NCBI RefSeq assembly: GCF_008704555.1
Contig: NZ_CP023702.1
Coordinates: 1,984,001-2,048,000 of the forward strand
Length of the DNA: 64,000 nt
Direction of reading: 5' to 3'
Source: Streptomyces nitrosporeus
Lineage (GTDB): Bacteria; Actinomycetota; Actinomycetes; Streptomycetales; Streptomycetaceae
Part shown: positions 46,260 through 54,781 of the stretch, in pieces
Layout: every line of letters starts with the position of its first letter
Position numbering within the stretch: position 1 is the stretch's first letter
Position numbers and translations under genes: made by a program
The notes under the pieces: model-generated
What the model saw: only the letters and a program-made list of their open reading frames with translations
Database searches by the model: none
What the model was told of the DNA's origin: nothing

Positions 46260-47013
46260 CGGCGGCAACCTCCCGGAGCCTGCGCCGGCGGGCGGCGCGG
46301 GCCGCGACCGGGCCGTGGACGGCCCCGCCCAGGATCAGTACGGCGCCCAGCACGGCCGCGAGGACCTGGAGGGGCAGGGGGCCCGTTTCGGACACCCCGC
46401 CGGGCAGTGCCGCGAAGCCGGCGGGCCGCTCGATCATGCCGTGCATGGGCCACGCCACGGCATCGACCCGGGCCTGTACGGCGCTGCGCGGCACCGAGCC
46501 CTGGCCGGCGTCGTCGAGGTGGACCCGGGAGTCCTGGGAACCGTGGCGCTCGTCGCCCAGGAGGAAGAGCCCGTCCTTCGGCACCTTCGCGGAGAAGTCC
46601 TGTCCGGAGGCGCGGTCCCGGGACTCCGGAGAACCGCCGGCCGGCCGCAGATACGGTTCTTCGACCGGCTTGCCGTTGACGGTCAGCAGACCGTCCTCGT
46701 CGCAGCAGGCGACGGTGTCCCCTCCCACGCCGACGACCCGCTTCACCATGGGGACCGCCCCCCACACCGAGTCGGTGAAGACGACGACGTCGCCCCGTCT
46801 GACGTCGTCACCGTCTATTCGCTCGGCGAGCACCCGGTCGCCCGGGTCGACCGTCGGCTCCATCGAGGAGGTGGGCACCGTGTACGGCTTGTAGACCACC
46901 GCCGCCCAGGCGAAGCCGCCGAGGAAGAGCACGCAGCCGACGGCCACGGCCACATTCGACAACACACTGCCGAGCCGGCCACGGCCCTCGCCCGCACGTC
47001 CCGTTCCGCTCAT
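46249..47013 (-). CDS. sipZ: Type I signal peptidase SipZ
   Basis: 254 residues. N-terminal membrane anchor (NVAVAVGCVLFLGGFAWAAV), catalytic Ser in VPTSSMEPTVDPGDRVLAER, catalytic Lys in MVKRVVGVGGDTVACCDEDG, box E GLFLLGDERHGSQDSR. A C-terminal membrane helix (LPLQVLAAVLGAVLILGGAV) and basic tail. Cleaves secretory signal peptides. The symbol is assigned by order relative to the known sipWXYZ cluster of Streptomyces, not by identity score. Confidence 0.85.
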   Translation of the reverse strand: MSGTGRAGEGRGRLGSVLSNVAVAVGCVLFLGGFAWAAVVYKPYTVPTSSMEPTVDPGDRVLAERIDGDDVRRGDVVVFTDSVWGAVPMVKRVVGVGGDTVACCDEDGLLTVNGKPVEEPYLRPAGGSPESRDRASGQDFSAKVPKDGLFLLGDERHGSQDSRVHLDDAGQGSVPRSAVQARVDAVAWPMHGMIERPAGFAALPGGVSETGPLPLQVLAAVLGAVLILGGAVHGPVAARAARRRRLREVAAGAR

Positions 47014-47074
47014 CCGGGTGCTTCCCCCATCGGAGATCGACGACCGCTGATCCCGGTGGACCCGCGTGGGCACC

Positions 47075-48052
47075 CTACCCGTCGGTACGGTCGCGGGTCA
47101 GCCTCCGGCGGCGCCAGAACACGAGGGGCAGCGCTCCGGCCACGCCCAGTGCGCCGGGCACCGCGGCGCCCGCCATCGCGTTCAGCCCGGGCTGGTCGAA
47201 GGTGCTCGGGATCGGCAGCGTCGCCCAGCGGTTGACCGGCCAGGCGATCACGACGGCCCGGCCGACGACCTCGTCCACGGACACCGTGCCCTGGCCCGGG
47301 AGCTCCTGGTGGTACCGGGAGTCCAGCGAGTTCTGGCGGTGGTCGCCCATCACCCAGATCCTGCCCTCGGGCACGTGGATCGGCCCGAAGGGCTCGTCGT
47401 CGCAGGCGCTGTTGCCCTCGAAGATGAAGGACTTGTCGTCCAGTGCCTTGCCGTTGACCGTGACCGGACCGTTCTTCTTGCACTCCACGGTGTCACCGCC
47501 GATCGCGATGACCCGCTTGATCAGGTCCTTCTCCTCGGCGGAGGGCATCAGTCCGATGAAGCTCAGGAACTTCTGCACCGCGTTGGGTTCCGGCGTCGCG
47601 GTGTCCTCCAGCCAGCCGCCCGGGTCGTGGAAGACCACGACCTCGCCGCGCTCCGGCTCGGACCCGAACCACGGTGTCAGCTTGTCGACCAGCACCCGGT
47701 CGCCCCGCTGCAGCGTGTTCTGCATGGAGTCGGAGGGGATGGAGAACGCCTGCACCAGGAAGGTCTTGATCAGCAGCGCGAGGATGAGCGCGATACCGAT
47801 GAGGAGCGGCAGTTCCTTCCAGAAGGAACGCGGCTTCTTCGGTGCGGCGTCCCTGCCGTCCGTCCCGCCTCCGTCAGGGGAGTCCCCGCCCGGACCGGAC
47901 GGCCCCGAGGGGCCCGGAGGGCCGAAGCCCGCGGAGGCGCCGTCACCCGGCGCCCGTCCCGTCGGGCCCGTCGGACTCCCGCCGTTCGAAGGCCGGTCCT
48001 CGGGCCCGTCGTGTCCGGATCGTGCGCCGACCGCCAAATCCCCCACATCCAC
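47075..48052 (-). CDS. sipY: Type I signal peptidase SipY
   Basis: 325 residues. A long Gly/Pro/Ser-rich cytoplasmic amino end (about 70), membrane helix ELPLLIGIALILALLIKTFL, Ser in FSIPSDSMQNTLQRGDRVLV, Lys in DLIKRVIAIGGDTVECKKNG, IWVMGDHRQNSLDSRYH, and a C-terminal membrane helix. The symbol follows cluster order; SipY is the major signal peptidase in S. lividans. GTG start with GAGTGAGGA ahead. The upstream gene sipX runs 110 bases into this gene in another frame. Confidence 0.85.
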   Translation of the reverse strand: MDVGDLAVGARSGHDGPEDRPSNGGSPTGPTGRAPGDGASAGFGPPGPSGPSGPGGDSPDGGGTDGRDAAPKKPRSFWKELPLLIGIALILALLIKTFLVQAFSIPSDSMQNTLQRGDRVLVDKLTPWFGSEPERGEVVVFHDPGGWLEDTATPEPNAVQKFLSFIGLMPSAEEKDLIKRVIAIGGDTVECKKNGPVTVNGKALDDKSFIFEGNSACDDEPFGPIHVPEGRIWVMGDHRQNSLDSRYHQELPGQGTVSVDEVVGRAVVIAWPVNRWATLPIPSTFDQPGLNAMAGAAVPGALGVAGALPLVFWRRRRLTRDRTDG

Positions 48053-49031
48053 TCCTCACTCCGTGCCACCGCCCACGCCCGATCCGGCGCAGGCCCACCA
48101 CTCCCATAACGAGCGGGAGTTCCGCAGGGGTCGGGAGCAGGACCATTCCGTTGGGATCCTGGTGGTCCACACTATTCGACGGGCCGCTCGCCCCGGACGT
48201 CCCGGCACGCCCCTCGGGCACCGACGCGTAGGTGGCCGGCTCCTCCAGCCTGCGCCAGTGGCCGAGGGGCCAGGCGATGACGACAGCCCGTCCGACGACC
48301 TGTTCCTCGGAGACCGTGCCCTGATGGGGCTGGTCGAGATGGAAGCGCGAGTCGGCCGAGTTGGACCGGTGGTCGCCCATGACGAAGAGGCGGCCCGGCG
48401 GAACCTTTACCTCGAATTGGACGGTGGAGGGATCACTGTCCGGATGCAGGTAGGGCTCGTCCAGCGCCTCGCCGTTGACGGTGACCCGGCCGTCGCTCCC
48501 GCAGCACCTGACCGTGTCACCGCCCACCCCCACCACCCGCTTGATCAGGTCCTGCTCGTCCGCGGAGGGCAGCAGGCCGATGAAGGTCAGCAGTTCCTTG
48601 GCCTGTTTGACCCCGGCGGGCGGGTCCCCGGCGGGGGCCTCGCCCGGCGGCAGCCAGCCCCCGGGGTCCTGGAAGACCACCACGTCGCCGCGCTCGGGCC
48701 CGGCCCCGAACCAGGGCGTCAGTTTGTCCACCAGTACCCGGTCGCCGATCTTGATGGTCTGCTCCATCGACCCGGACGGGATCACGAACGCCTGGACGAG
48801 GAAGGTCTTGAGCACCAGCGCGATCACCAGCGCCATCAGGGCGAGGAGGGGGATCTCCTTGACCGCCGACCGGCGTCGGCGGCGCTCCGCCTTCCGTGCC
48901 AGCCTGCGGCGCTCGGCCCTGGTGGGCAGCGGGCTGGAGGGGCCGGGACCGTCGCCTGAGGGCTCCGGGACGCCTCCGCGGCTCCGCCTACCCATGGTCC
49001 GGGCCCGCCGGCCGGATGCCGTCGAAGGCAC
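47943..49031 (-). CDS. sipX: Type I signal peptidase SipX
   Basis: 362 residues from the GTG at 49031, which has GGAGGAG four bases ahead; an ATG at 48995 is the alternative. Arg-rich amino end, membrane helix IPLLALMALVIALVLKTFLV, Ser in FVIPSGSMEQTIKIGDRVLV, Lys in DLIKRVVGVGGDTVRCCGSD, LFVMGDHRSNSADSRFHLDQ, and C-terminal membrane helix (LPLVMGVVGLRR). The frame continues for about 40 Arg/Gly-rich residues into sipY, longer than usual; either a real overlap or a small indel near 48060. Confidence 0.82.
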   Translation of the reverse strand: MPSTASGRRARTMGRRSRGGVPEPSGDGPGPSSPLPTRAERRRLARKAERRRRRSAVKEIPLLALMALVIALVLKTFLVQAFVIPSGSMEQTIKIGDRVLVDKLTPWFGAGPERGDVVVFQDPGGWLPPGEAPAGDPPAGVKQAKELLTFIGLLPSADEQDLIKRVVGVGGDTVRCCGSDGRVTVNGEALDEPYLHPDSDPSTVQFEVKVPPGRLFVMGDHRSNSADSRFHLDQPHQGTVSEEQVVGRAVVIAWPLGHWRRLEEPATYASVPEGRAGTSGASGPSNSVDHQDPNGMVLLPTPAELPLVMGVVGLRRIGRGRWHGVRSGCGGFGGRRTIRTRRARGPAFERRESDGPDGTGAG

Positions 49032-49758
49032 CGGTCTCCTCCAGGGAGCCGATCCGGCCCAGGGGCCAGCCCAGCCAGTCGACCCGCCCGACCACCCGGT
49101 CGACGGGCACCATGCCGCCCCCGGGCTGCCCGAGATGGTCCCTGGAGTCCCGGGAGTGGGACCGGTGGTCGCCCATCATCCACAGCGTGCCGTCGGGCAC
49201 CACGATGTCGAAGGGCACCTGGGAGGGGCTGTCGCCGGAATACAGGTAGTCCTCGTCGACCGGCTCGCCGTTCACCTCGAGCCGGCCGCCCTTGTCGCAG
49301 CAGACCACACGGTCGCCCCCCACGCCCACCACCCGCTTCACGAAGTCGGTCCCCCCGGGTTCGGCCAGTCCCAGGGAGGACGCCGCTCCCCGCAGCAGCG
49401 CGGCCACGGTGTTCCCGTCGGAGGACTCCTGGACGAAGGAGCCGGTGCCGTCGAAGACCACCACGTCACCGCGGGCCGGCTCGGAGCCGAAACGGTACGC
49501 CAGTTTGTTGACGAGTACACGGTCCCCGATCCGCAGCGTGGGTTCCATCGACCCGCTCGGGATGAGGAAGGGCTGCATCACGAATGTGCTGAACAGCAGC
49601 AGGGCGGCCGTGCAGAGGGCGCCGAGGAAGACGGCCCGCCCCCAGGACATCCCCCCGGTCCCCCGGGCCGTGACATGCGTGGAGCGCGACCCCTCCTCCG
49701 TCCCGTCTGCCGGGCCGGAGGAACGATCGCGCTCCATGTGCTGTGCTTCGGTGTCCAT
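48988..49758 (-). CDS. sipW: Type I signal peptidase SipW
   Basis: 256 residues. Membrane helix GRAVFLGALCTAALLLFSTF, Ser in FLIPSGSMEPTLRIGDRVLV, Lys in FVKRVVGVGGDRVVCCDKGG, LWMMGDHRSHSRDSRDHLGQ. No C-terminal membrane helix is visible, unlike the other three. First of the cluster after rplS, hence SipW by order. Confidence 0.85.
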   Translation of the reverse strand: MDTEAQHMERDRSSGPADGTEEGSRSTHVTARGTGGMSWGRAVFLGALCTAALLLFSTFVMQPFLIPSGSMEPTLRIGDRVLVNKLAYRFGSEPARGDVVVFDGTGSFVQESSDGNTVAALLRGAASSLGLAEPGGTDFVKRVVGVGGDRVVCCDKGGRLEVNGEPVDEDYLYSGDSPSQVPFDIVVPDGTLWMMGDHRSHSRDSRDHLGQPGGGMVPVDRVVGRVDWLGWPLGRIGSLEETGAFDGIRPAGPDHG

Positions 49759-49803
49759 CGGGGCCGAATCCTATCCGGCCCTCCTGTGGGCGCCGGAGCG
49801 GAA

Positions 49804-50154
49804 TCAGCGGTCGCGCTTCTCCTTGATCTTCGCGGCCTTGCCGCGCAGCTCACGGAGGAAGTACAGCTTGGCGCGACGGACGTCACCGCGGGTGACGAGC
49901 TCGATCTTCTCGAAGATCGGGCTGTGCACCGGGAAGGTGCGCTCGACGCCGACGCTGAAGGAGACCTTGCGGACCGTGAAGGTCTCGCTGACGCCCGCGC
50001 CCTGGCGGCGGATGACGACGCCCTTGAACTGCTGGATACGGGAGCGGCTGCCCTCGATCACGCGCACGTGGACGTTGACGGTGTCACCCGGGCGGAAGGC
50101 CGGGAGGTCGGTGCGGAGCGAGGCGGCGTTGACGCCATCGAGCAGGGAAGCCAT
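49804..50154 (-). CDS. rplS: 50S ribosomal protein L19
   Basis: 116 residues: [80 protein letters not shown]. Standard bacterial L19, located at the 30S-50S interface. ATG at 50154, matching the MASLLDGVN amino end; the nine upstream in-frame codons have no site. Confidence 0.96.
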   Translation of the reverse strand: MASLLDGVNAASLRTDLPAFRPGDTVNVHVRVIEGSRSRIQQFKGVVIRRQGAGVSETFTVRKVSFSVGVERTFPVHSPIFEKIELVTRGDVRRAKLYFLRELRGKAAKIKEKRDR

Positions 50155-50274
50155 GTTGTCTGCTTTCTTCGCCGATGCCACAGGTCATCGACGGGAGAGA
50201 GGAAAGTGTGGATGCCGCGTCGGGCGGGCGTCGTTCCCCCTGTGGCAGGGGCGCACGCCGGACGCACAGCGGGC

Positions 50275-51096
50275 CTATTCTTCCACGGCCTCGGGTCTGC
50301 GCCAAAATCGCCCGCCGGGCTCCGGTGACCAGCCGAGGATGGAGAGGATCTCCCGGTCCTTCTTGTCGAAGCCGGACGCCTCGCAACGCTCGATCAGATC
50401 GGGCCTGTTGAGGGCGGTGCGCCGGAACGCCTCGTCCCGGCGCCACCGCGCGATCCTGCCGTGGTGGCCGCTGAGCAGCACGTCCGGGATCCCGCGTCCG
50501 CGCCACTCGGGCGGCTTGGTGTAGACGGGGCCTTCGAGCAGGTCGGCCATGGCTCCGGGGGCGAAGGAGTCGTCCCGGTGCGATTCGGCGTTGCCCAGCA
50601 CACCCGGCAGCAGCCGGGCCACCGCCTCCGTGACGACCAGGACCGCCGCTTCCCCGCCGGCCAGGACGTAGTCCCCGATGGAGACCTCCACGACCGGCAT
50701 CCGGGTCGCGTACTCGTCGATCACCCGGCGGTCGATGCCCTCGTACCGGGCCGGGGTGAAGACCAGCCAGGGGCGCCCGGAGAGCTCCACGGCCATCTCC
50801 TGCGTGAAGGGCCTGCCGCTGGGCGTCGGGACCACCAGGACCGGTGAGTGCGCCCCGGCCTCGTAACCGCCCGCCAGGGCGTCGTCCAGCGCCTCCCCCC
50901 AGGGACCGGTCTTCATGACCATCCCCGGCCCCCCGCCGTAGGGGGTGTCGTCCACCGTGTTGTGCCGGTCGTACGTCCAGTCCCGCAGGTCGTGCACATG
51001 GACGTCGAGGCGGCCCGCCGCCCGCGCCTTGCCGACGAGCGAGACGTTGAGCGGTTCGAGGTACTCCGGGAAGATCGTGACGACGTCGAGCCGCAT
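50275..51096 (-). CDS. trmD: tRNA (guanine-N1)-methyltransferase TrmD
   Basis: 273 residues. RLDVVTIFPEYLEPLNVSLV, DRHNTVDDTPYGGGPGMVMK, LVFTPARYEGIDRRVIDEYA, VEVSIGDYVLAGGEAAVLVV and GHHGRIARWRRDEAFRRT are all TrmD signatures, including the trefoil-knot SAM site. Makes m1G37 and prevents frameshifting. TGATG overlap with rimM. Confidence 0.96.
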   Translation of the reverse strand: MRLDVVTIFPEYLEPLNVSLVGKARAAGRLDVHVHDLRDWTYDRHNTVDDTPYGGGPGMVMKTGPWGEALDDALAGGYEAGAHSPVLVVPTPSGRPFTQEMAVELSGRPWLVFTPARYEGIDRRVIDEYATRMPVVEVSIGDYVLAGGEAAVLVVTEAVARLLPGVLGNAESHRDDSFAPGAMADLLEGPVYTKPPEWRGRGIPDVLLSGHHGRIARWRRDEAFRRTALNRPDLIERCEASGFDKKDREILSILGWSPEPGGRFWRRPEAVEE

Positions 51097-51686
51097 CAGG
51101 CGCCGTCCTTCCGCTGCCCGTCCGCCGGACCGTCGCCCTGCTCCCCGGCGTCCCGCGCGGAGGCGACGACGGCCTCGCGGTCGTCGATGAGCCCCGGGGG
51201 CGGGTCGATGACGGCCCGCTGCTCCTCCAGGTCGATCCCGGTGACGATCTCCTCCACGAACGGGATCATCACCTCGCTTCCGTCGGGGCGTTCCACGATG
51301 AAGAGGTCCTGGGACGGCAGATGGCTGATCTCGGTGATCCGGCCGATCACGGTGCCGTCGGCGAGGACCACGTCCAGGTCGATCAGCTGGTGGTCGTAGA
51401 ACTCGTCCTCCTCCTCCGGCAGCTGCGCCGGGTCCACCTCGGCGATCAGCAGGGTGTTGCGGAGCGCCTCGGCCGCCGTGCGGTCCTGGACGTTCTCGAA
51501 GCGGAGGAGGAGCCGGCCGCTGTGGACCCTGCCCGTCTCGATCGTCAGGGGCCCCCGCTCGGCCGGGTCGGTGGCCAGGACGGCCCCGGGCCCGAGCCGG
51601 AGTTCGGGCTCGTCGGTGCGCACCTCGACGGTGACCTCGCCCTTGATGCCGTGGGCGCGACCGATCCGCGCCACTACCAACTGCAC
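51096..51686 (-). CDS. rimM: Ribosome maturation factor RimM
   Basis: 196 residues from GTG 51686 with AGGAG five bases ahead. [20 protein letters not shown] (start of the RimM domain) and [20 protein letters not shown] plus [20 protein letters not shown] (PRC barrel). A charged 30-residue tail. Helps mature the 30S head. Upstream 180 bp hold tandem repeats. Confidence 0.95.
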   Translation of the reverse strand: MQLVVARIGRAHGIKGEVTVEVRTDEPELRLGPGAVLATDPAERGPLTIETGRVHSGRLLLRFENVQDRTAAEALRNTLLIAEVDPAQLPEEEDEFYDHQLIDLDVVLADGTVIGRITEISHLPSQDLFIVERPDGSEVMIPFVEEIVTGIDLEEQRAVIDPPPGLIDDREAVVASARDAGEQGDGPADGQRKDGA

Positions 51687-51704
51687 GTGTTTCTCCTGGT
51701 CATG

Positions 51705-51813
51705 GTGTACGGACGACAAACGGTGACGTGTACGGCGACAGACGATGACGGGTACGGACGACAACGGTGGCGGTGTACAGGCGACAACGGTGACGGTGTA
51801 CGGACGACAAAGG
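51705..51813. repeat. 22-23-bp tandem repeat, about five units, upstream of rimM
   Basis: Units start GTGTACGG or GGGTACGG at 51705, 51728, 51750, 51773 and 51796, each with ACGACAA or GCGACAA and (ACGG)TGAC. Some differ by single bases and one by a deletion. Lies in the KH-rimM gap on the leader side of rimM. Confidence 0.75.
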
Positions 51814-51863
51814 CCGGGGACGGCTCGAAAGCCCTCCCCGGCCCCGGCCGGTGTTCAACTCTT

Positions 51864-52103
51864 TCAGCGAACCTGGTCCACGTCGACGAGGTCGACGCGG
51901 ATACCGCGGCCGCCGATGGCACCCACGACGGTACGCAGGGCGCGTGCGGTGCGGCCGTTGCGGCCGATCACCTTGCCGAGGTCGTCCGGGTGGACCCGGA
52001 CCTCCAGCACGCGTCCGCGGCGCAGGTCGCGCGAGGCGACCTGCACATCGTCGGGGTTGTCGACGATGCCTTTCACGAGGTGCTCAAGAGCCTCCTCGAG
52101 CAT
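51864..52103 (-). CDS. khpA: KH-domain RNA-binding protein (KhpA)
   Basis: 79 residues: EEALEHLVKGIVDNPDDVQV, VLEVRVHPDDLGKVIGRNGR with the GxxG loop, TARALRTVVGAIGGRGIRVD. Small stand-alone KH protein of the KhpA family, encoded between rpsP and rimM throughout actinobacteria. Starts two bases after the rpsP stop. Confidence 0.93.
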   Translation of the reverse strand: MLEEALEHLVKGIVDNPDDVQVASRDLRRGRVLEVRVHPDDLGKVIGRNGRTARALRTVVGAIGGRGIRVDLVDVDQVR

Positions 52104-52105
52104 GC

Positions 52106-52543
52106 TCAGGCCTCGGTCGACTCGGTGGACGCGGCGTCGGCCGCCTCGTCCGCCTTCTTGTCCGACTTCTTGGCCTTCTGAGTGATGGCCTCACCCTTGG
52201 CCTCGTCACCGTCGGCGCTCAGCGACTCGAAGAGAGCGCGCTTGTCGGCCTTGGGCTCCGGCTGCAGCAGCGGCGCGGGGGCCGGGAGGCCCTTGTGCGC
52301 CTGCCAGTCACCGGTGAGCTTCAGGATGGCGAGGACCGGCTCGGTCGGCTGGGCGCCGACGGACAGCCAGTACTGCGCACGCTCCGAGTTGACCTCGATG
52401 CGCGAGGGGTTCTGCACCGGGTGGTACAGACCGATCTCCTCGATGGCCCGGCCGTCACGGCGGGTACGGGAGTCGGCGACGACGATGCGGTAGTGAGGCG
52501 AACGGATCTTGCCCAGACGCTTCAGCTTGATCTTGACTGCCAC
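52106..52543 (-). CDS. rpsP: 30S ribosomal protein S16
   Basis: 145 residues. [60 protein letters not shown] are S16. The C-terminal 60 are an Ala/Lys/Glu-rich extension common in actinobacteria. GTG at 52543. Heads the rpsP-khpA-rimM-trmD group. Confidence 0.95.
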   Translation of the reverse strand: MAVKIKLKRLGKIRSPHYRIVVADSRTRRDGRAIEEIGLYHPVQNPSRIEVNSERAQYWLSVGAQPTEPVLAILKLTGDWQAHKGLPAPAPLLQPEPKADKRALFESLSADGDEAKGEAITQKAKKSDKKADEAADAASTESTEA

Positions 52544-52702
52544 GGGAGTGGTGTCTCCTGGTCTCTGACGTGGTTGGGCACAACGAAGATGCCACGTGGG
52601 GTTTGCGGTACTCAAAGTGCCCGACGGACGCGTCAGCCGGAGGAGAGAGGGGTCCTGTGCGGCTGTCGAGTACAGCTAGCCATTGTGCCACACCACGGCG
52701 GG

Positions 52703-53296
52703 TCACCTGACCGCGGCCACCGCTTCCGGGATACGGAAGGGCTTGCCGCACCCGCCGCAGACGATCGGCGCCTGGGCGAGGACCGACGGGACGACGCGGA
52801 CGTTGCGCCCGCAGTCGCAGACGGCCTTGACCCGCACCCCTCCGCCGGAGGAGCCGTGCCGGGCGGCCGGGCCGCGGAAGGAGCGCTTGGTGTCCGCCGC
52901 GGTGGCCACCGTGTGGGCCTTCAGCGCCCGCTGGAGGCGTTCCGTCGTCGGGCGGTATCTGCGTTTGGCCTCGGGATTCAGCGTCACCAGCGAGAAACCG
53001 CTGCTGGGGTGGGGCTCCTCGGCATGGTCGAGGCCCAGCTCCTCGGCGATCGCGAGGAAGCGGCGGTTGTGGTAACGGCCGGCGCGGGAGGTGTCCCGGA
53101 CACCTCTCGCGGCGGCGATGCCGTGGACTGCCTCGTGGAGCAGTCGTTCGAAGGAGAGTTCCGCGCCGCAGGCGGACGAGGACTCTCCGATCAGGGACTC
53201 TGGCGCGGCAAGATCAGGCAGCTCGGGGTGGTACCGCTGAATGTCGGCCCACGCCTGCGCCAGCTCTGCGGCAAGTACAGGTGGTGTCGTGCTCAC
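52703..53296 (-). CDS. SprT-like zinc metalloprotein
   Basis: 197 residues. RLLHEAVHGIAAARGVRDTS gives the HExxH motif; RAGRYHNRRFLAIAEELGLD is the third-ligand region, as in SprT/Spartan proteases. C-terminal zinc ribbon CDCGRNVRVVP with IVCGGCGKPFRIPE. A protease-like domain linked to DNA repair in relatives; untested here. GTG start. Upstream is the 521-bp gap. Confidence 0.8.
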   Translation of the reverse strand: MSTTPPVLAAELAQAWADIQRYHPELPDLAAPESLIGESSSACGAELSFERLLHEAVHGIAAARGVRDTSRAGRYHNRRFLAIAEELGLDHAEEPHPSSGFSLVTLNPEAKRRYRPTTERLQRALKAHTVATAADTKRSFRGPAARHGSSGGGVRVKAVCDCGRNVRVVPSVLAQAPIVCGGCGKPFRIPEAVAAVR

Positions 53297-53817
53297 GTCG
53301 TGACAACGAGCGTGAGTGCTCCGGTGTTCCTATTCCAGGGCATCCCAAATAATTTGCACGTACCAGTCAGTTGTCACTGATGCGTCCGGAGGACGGCAGG
53401 TGCGCAGATCTGCGGAGAAGCCTCACAGCTCGCACCAAGGCGGTACGTAGCCCGACGTACGCGTCGCGTGTAGACGCGCTCCCACCGGCGACATTACCCG
53501 CGGCGGATCACCGGCCCGGGGCGGGGACGGGCCGGGCGGCCGGCGCCCGACGTGCTGCGCCGCGCCCGCCGGGTCAGACTGGGGGGGAAGTGCGAGCGGC
53601 GGCGCGTGCCCGCGCCCGTGTCCGGCGGCGGTGCGGGCCGGGGCGCACGACCGGAGCACGCGAGCCGACGGCATCAGGTCGTGTCGGGCCTCTGGACGCG
53701 GCCGCGTATGCGGAGTTCCCTGACATACGGAACCGGGCGGAGGGGTTCCGGCACCTGTACACGGGGGGACCGTCCACTCGGGCACGACCGACTCCTCGGC
53801 GGATTGGGGCGCATTCC
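53297..53817. other. 521-bp gap between divergent SprT-like and methyltransferase genes
   Basis: The first 100 bases contain the lowest GC in the right host part (AAATAATTTGCACG near 53347; TCAGTTGTCACTGATG near 53367), likely promoters on both strands. After about 53500 the DNA is Gly/Arg/Pro-coding in all frames, with no gene that I can support. Confidence 0.5.
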
Positions 53818-54678
53818 ATGACACCAACGCTCGTCCGGCACCACGGGTACGCGGATTCGTCCGCCCCGGTGGACGCCGCTGCCCGTGCCCGCGACTGGGC
53901 CGAGATCCAGGAACGCATGCTGGCACCCCTGTACGAATCGGTGTTCGACCGGCTTGAGGTCGGGCCCGGGACGCGGATGCTCTCCCTCGGCTGCGGTTCG
54001 GGGCTCGCCCTGCTGGCCGCCGCGGGGCGCGGGGCCCGTGTCACCGGCGTCGAGAGCGACCGCGAGCGCCTGGCCCTGGCCCGGGAACGCCTCGGTCCGG
54101 GTCCGTCCGCCGAGGCCGGCGCCCGTACGGCGGCGCGGTACGCGCGGCTCGTGGAGCGTGTGCCGGCGGCCGCGGCGGGTGAGCCGCCGTACGACCTGCT
54201 CACCGCCTTCGACCCGATCGGGAGCGTGGCGGGGGACTTCGAGGGACTCGCCCCCGCGCTCGCGGCCGCGATGCCGCTGGCCGGGCGCGGGGCCACGGTG
54301 GTGCTGACCGGCTGGGGGCCGCCTGAGCGGTGCGCGACCGCCCCGGTCCTGCGGGTGGCGGCGCGGCTGGCCGGGCCGGCACGGGCCCCGCGGCCGGACG
54401 GCTGGCGGCCGGCGCTGCGGGACGATCTGGAGGAGGTCGCCGCGCGGGCCGGACTGAAGCCGGACGGCTCGGGCCGGGTGTCCTGTCCGTTCGGGTACGC
54501 GGATGTGGAGAGCGCGGTGCGCGGTCTGCTGTCCACCGGGCTGTTCGACGCGGCGATACGGGCTACGGACCGCTCCCAGGCCGAGAAGGAGGTCGCGGAG
54601 GCCGTGCACCCGCATGTGCGGCCCGACGGCACGGTCTGGATGCCGAACGTCTTCCGCTACCTGGTGTGCGTGACCTGA
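53818..54678 (+). CDS. SAM-dependent methyltransferase
   Basis: 286 residues. Motif I LSLGCGSGLALLAAAGRGAR followed by VTGVESD; LTAFDPIGSVAGDF is motif IV-like; GATVVLTGWGPPERCATAPV and a C-terminal VWMPNVFRYLVCVT strand close the Rossmann fold. Class I methyltransferase, UbiE/COQ5-like. Substrate unknown. The frame is open far upstream, but the ATG at 53818 matches the start of ordered protein. Confidence 0.8.
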   Translation: MTPTLVRHHGYADSSAPVDAAARARDWAEIQERMLAPLYESVFDRLEVGPGTRMLSLGCGSGLALLAAAGRGARVTGVESDRERLALARERLGPGPSAEAGARTAARYARLVERVPAAAAGEPPYDLLTAFDPIGSVAGDFEGLAPALAAAMPLAGRGATVVLTGWGPPERCATAPVLRVAARLAGPARAPRPDGWRPALRDDLEEVAARAGLKPDGSGRVSCPFGYADVESAVRGLLSTGLFDAAIRATDRSQAEKEVAEAVHPHVRPDGTVWMPNVFRYLVCVT

Positions 54679-54692
54679 GGCCACGGGGAGCA

Positions 54693-54740
54693 CGGTACGG
54701 AGAAGGGGCACCCCGGGCGGGGTGCCCCTTCTCCGTACCG
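54693..54740. terminator. Bidirectional terminator with 22-bp arms
   Basis: CGGTACGGAGAAGGGG... (54693-54714) and its exact complement (54719-54740) flank GGGC. Between convergent methyltransferase and ffh genes. Confidence 0.9.
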
Positions 54741-54781
54741 CCGGGCGGACCGGCCGCCGGGCCGGGTCAGCCGGGGCCGGA

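Noticed and set aside
53371..53817. Upstream extension of the methyltransferase frame
   Set aside because: The added 149 residues are Arg/Ala/Gly-rich and disordered; ordered sequence begins at the ATG at 53818.
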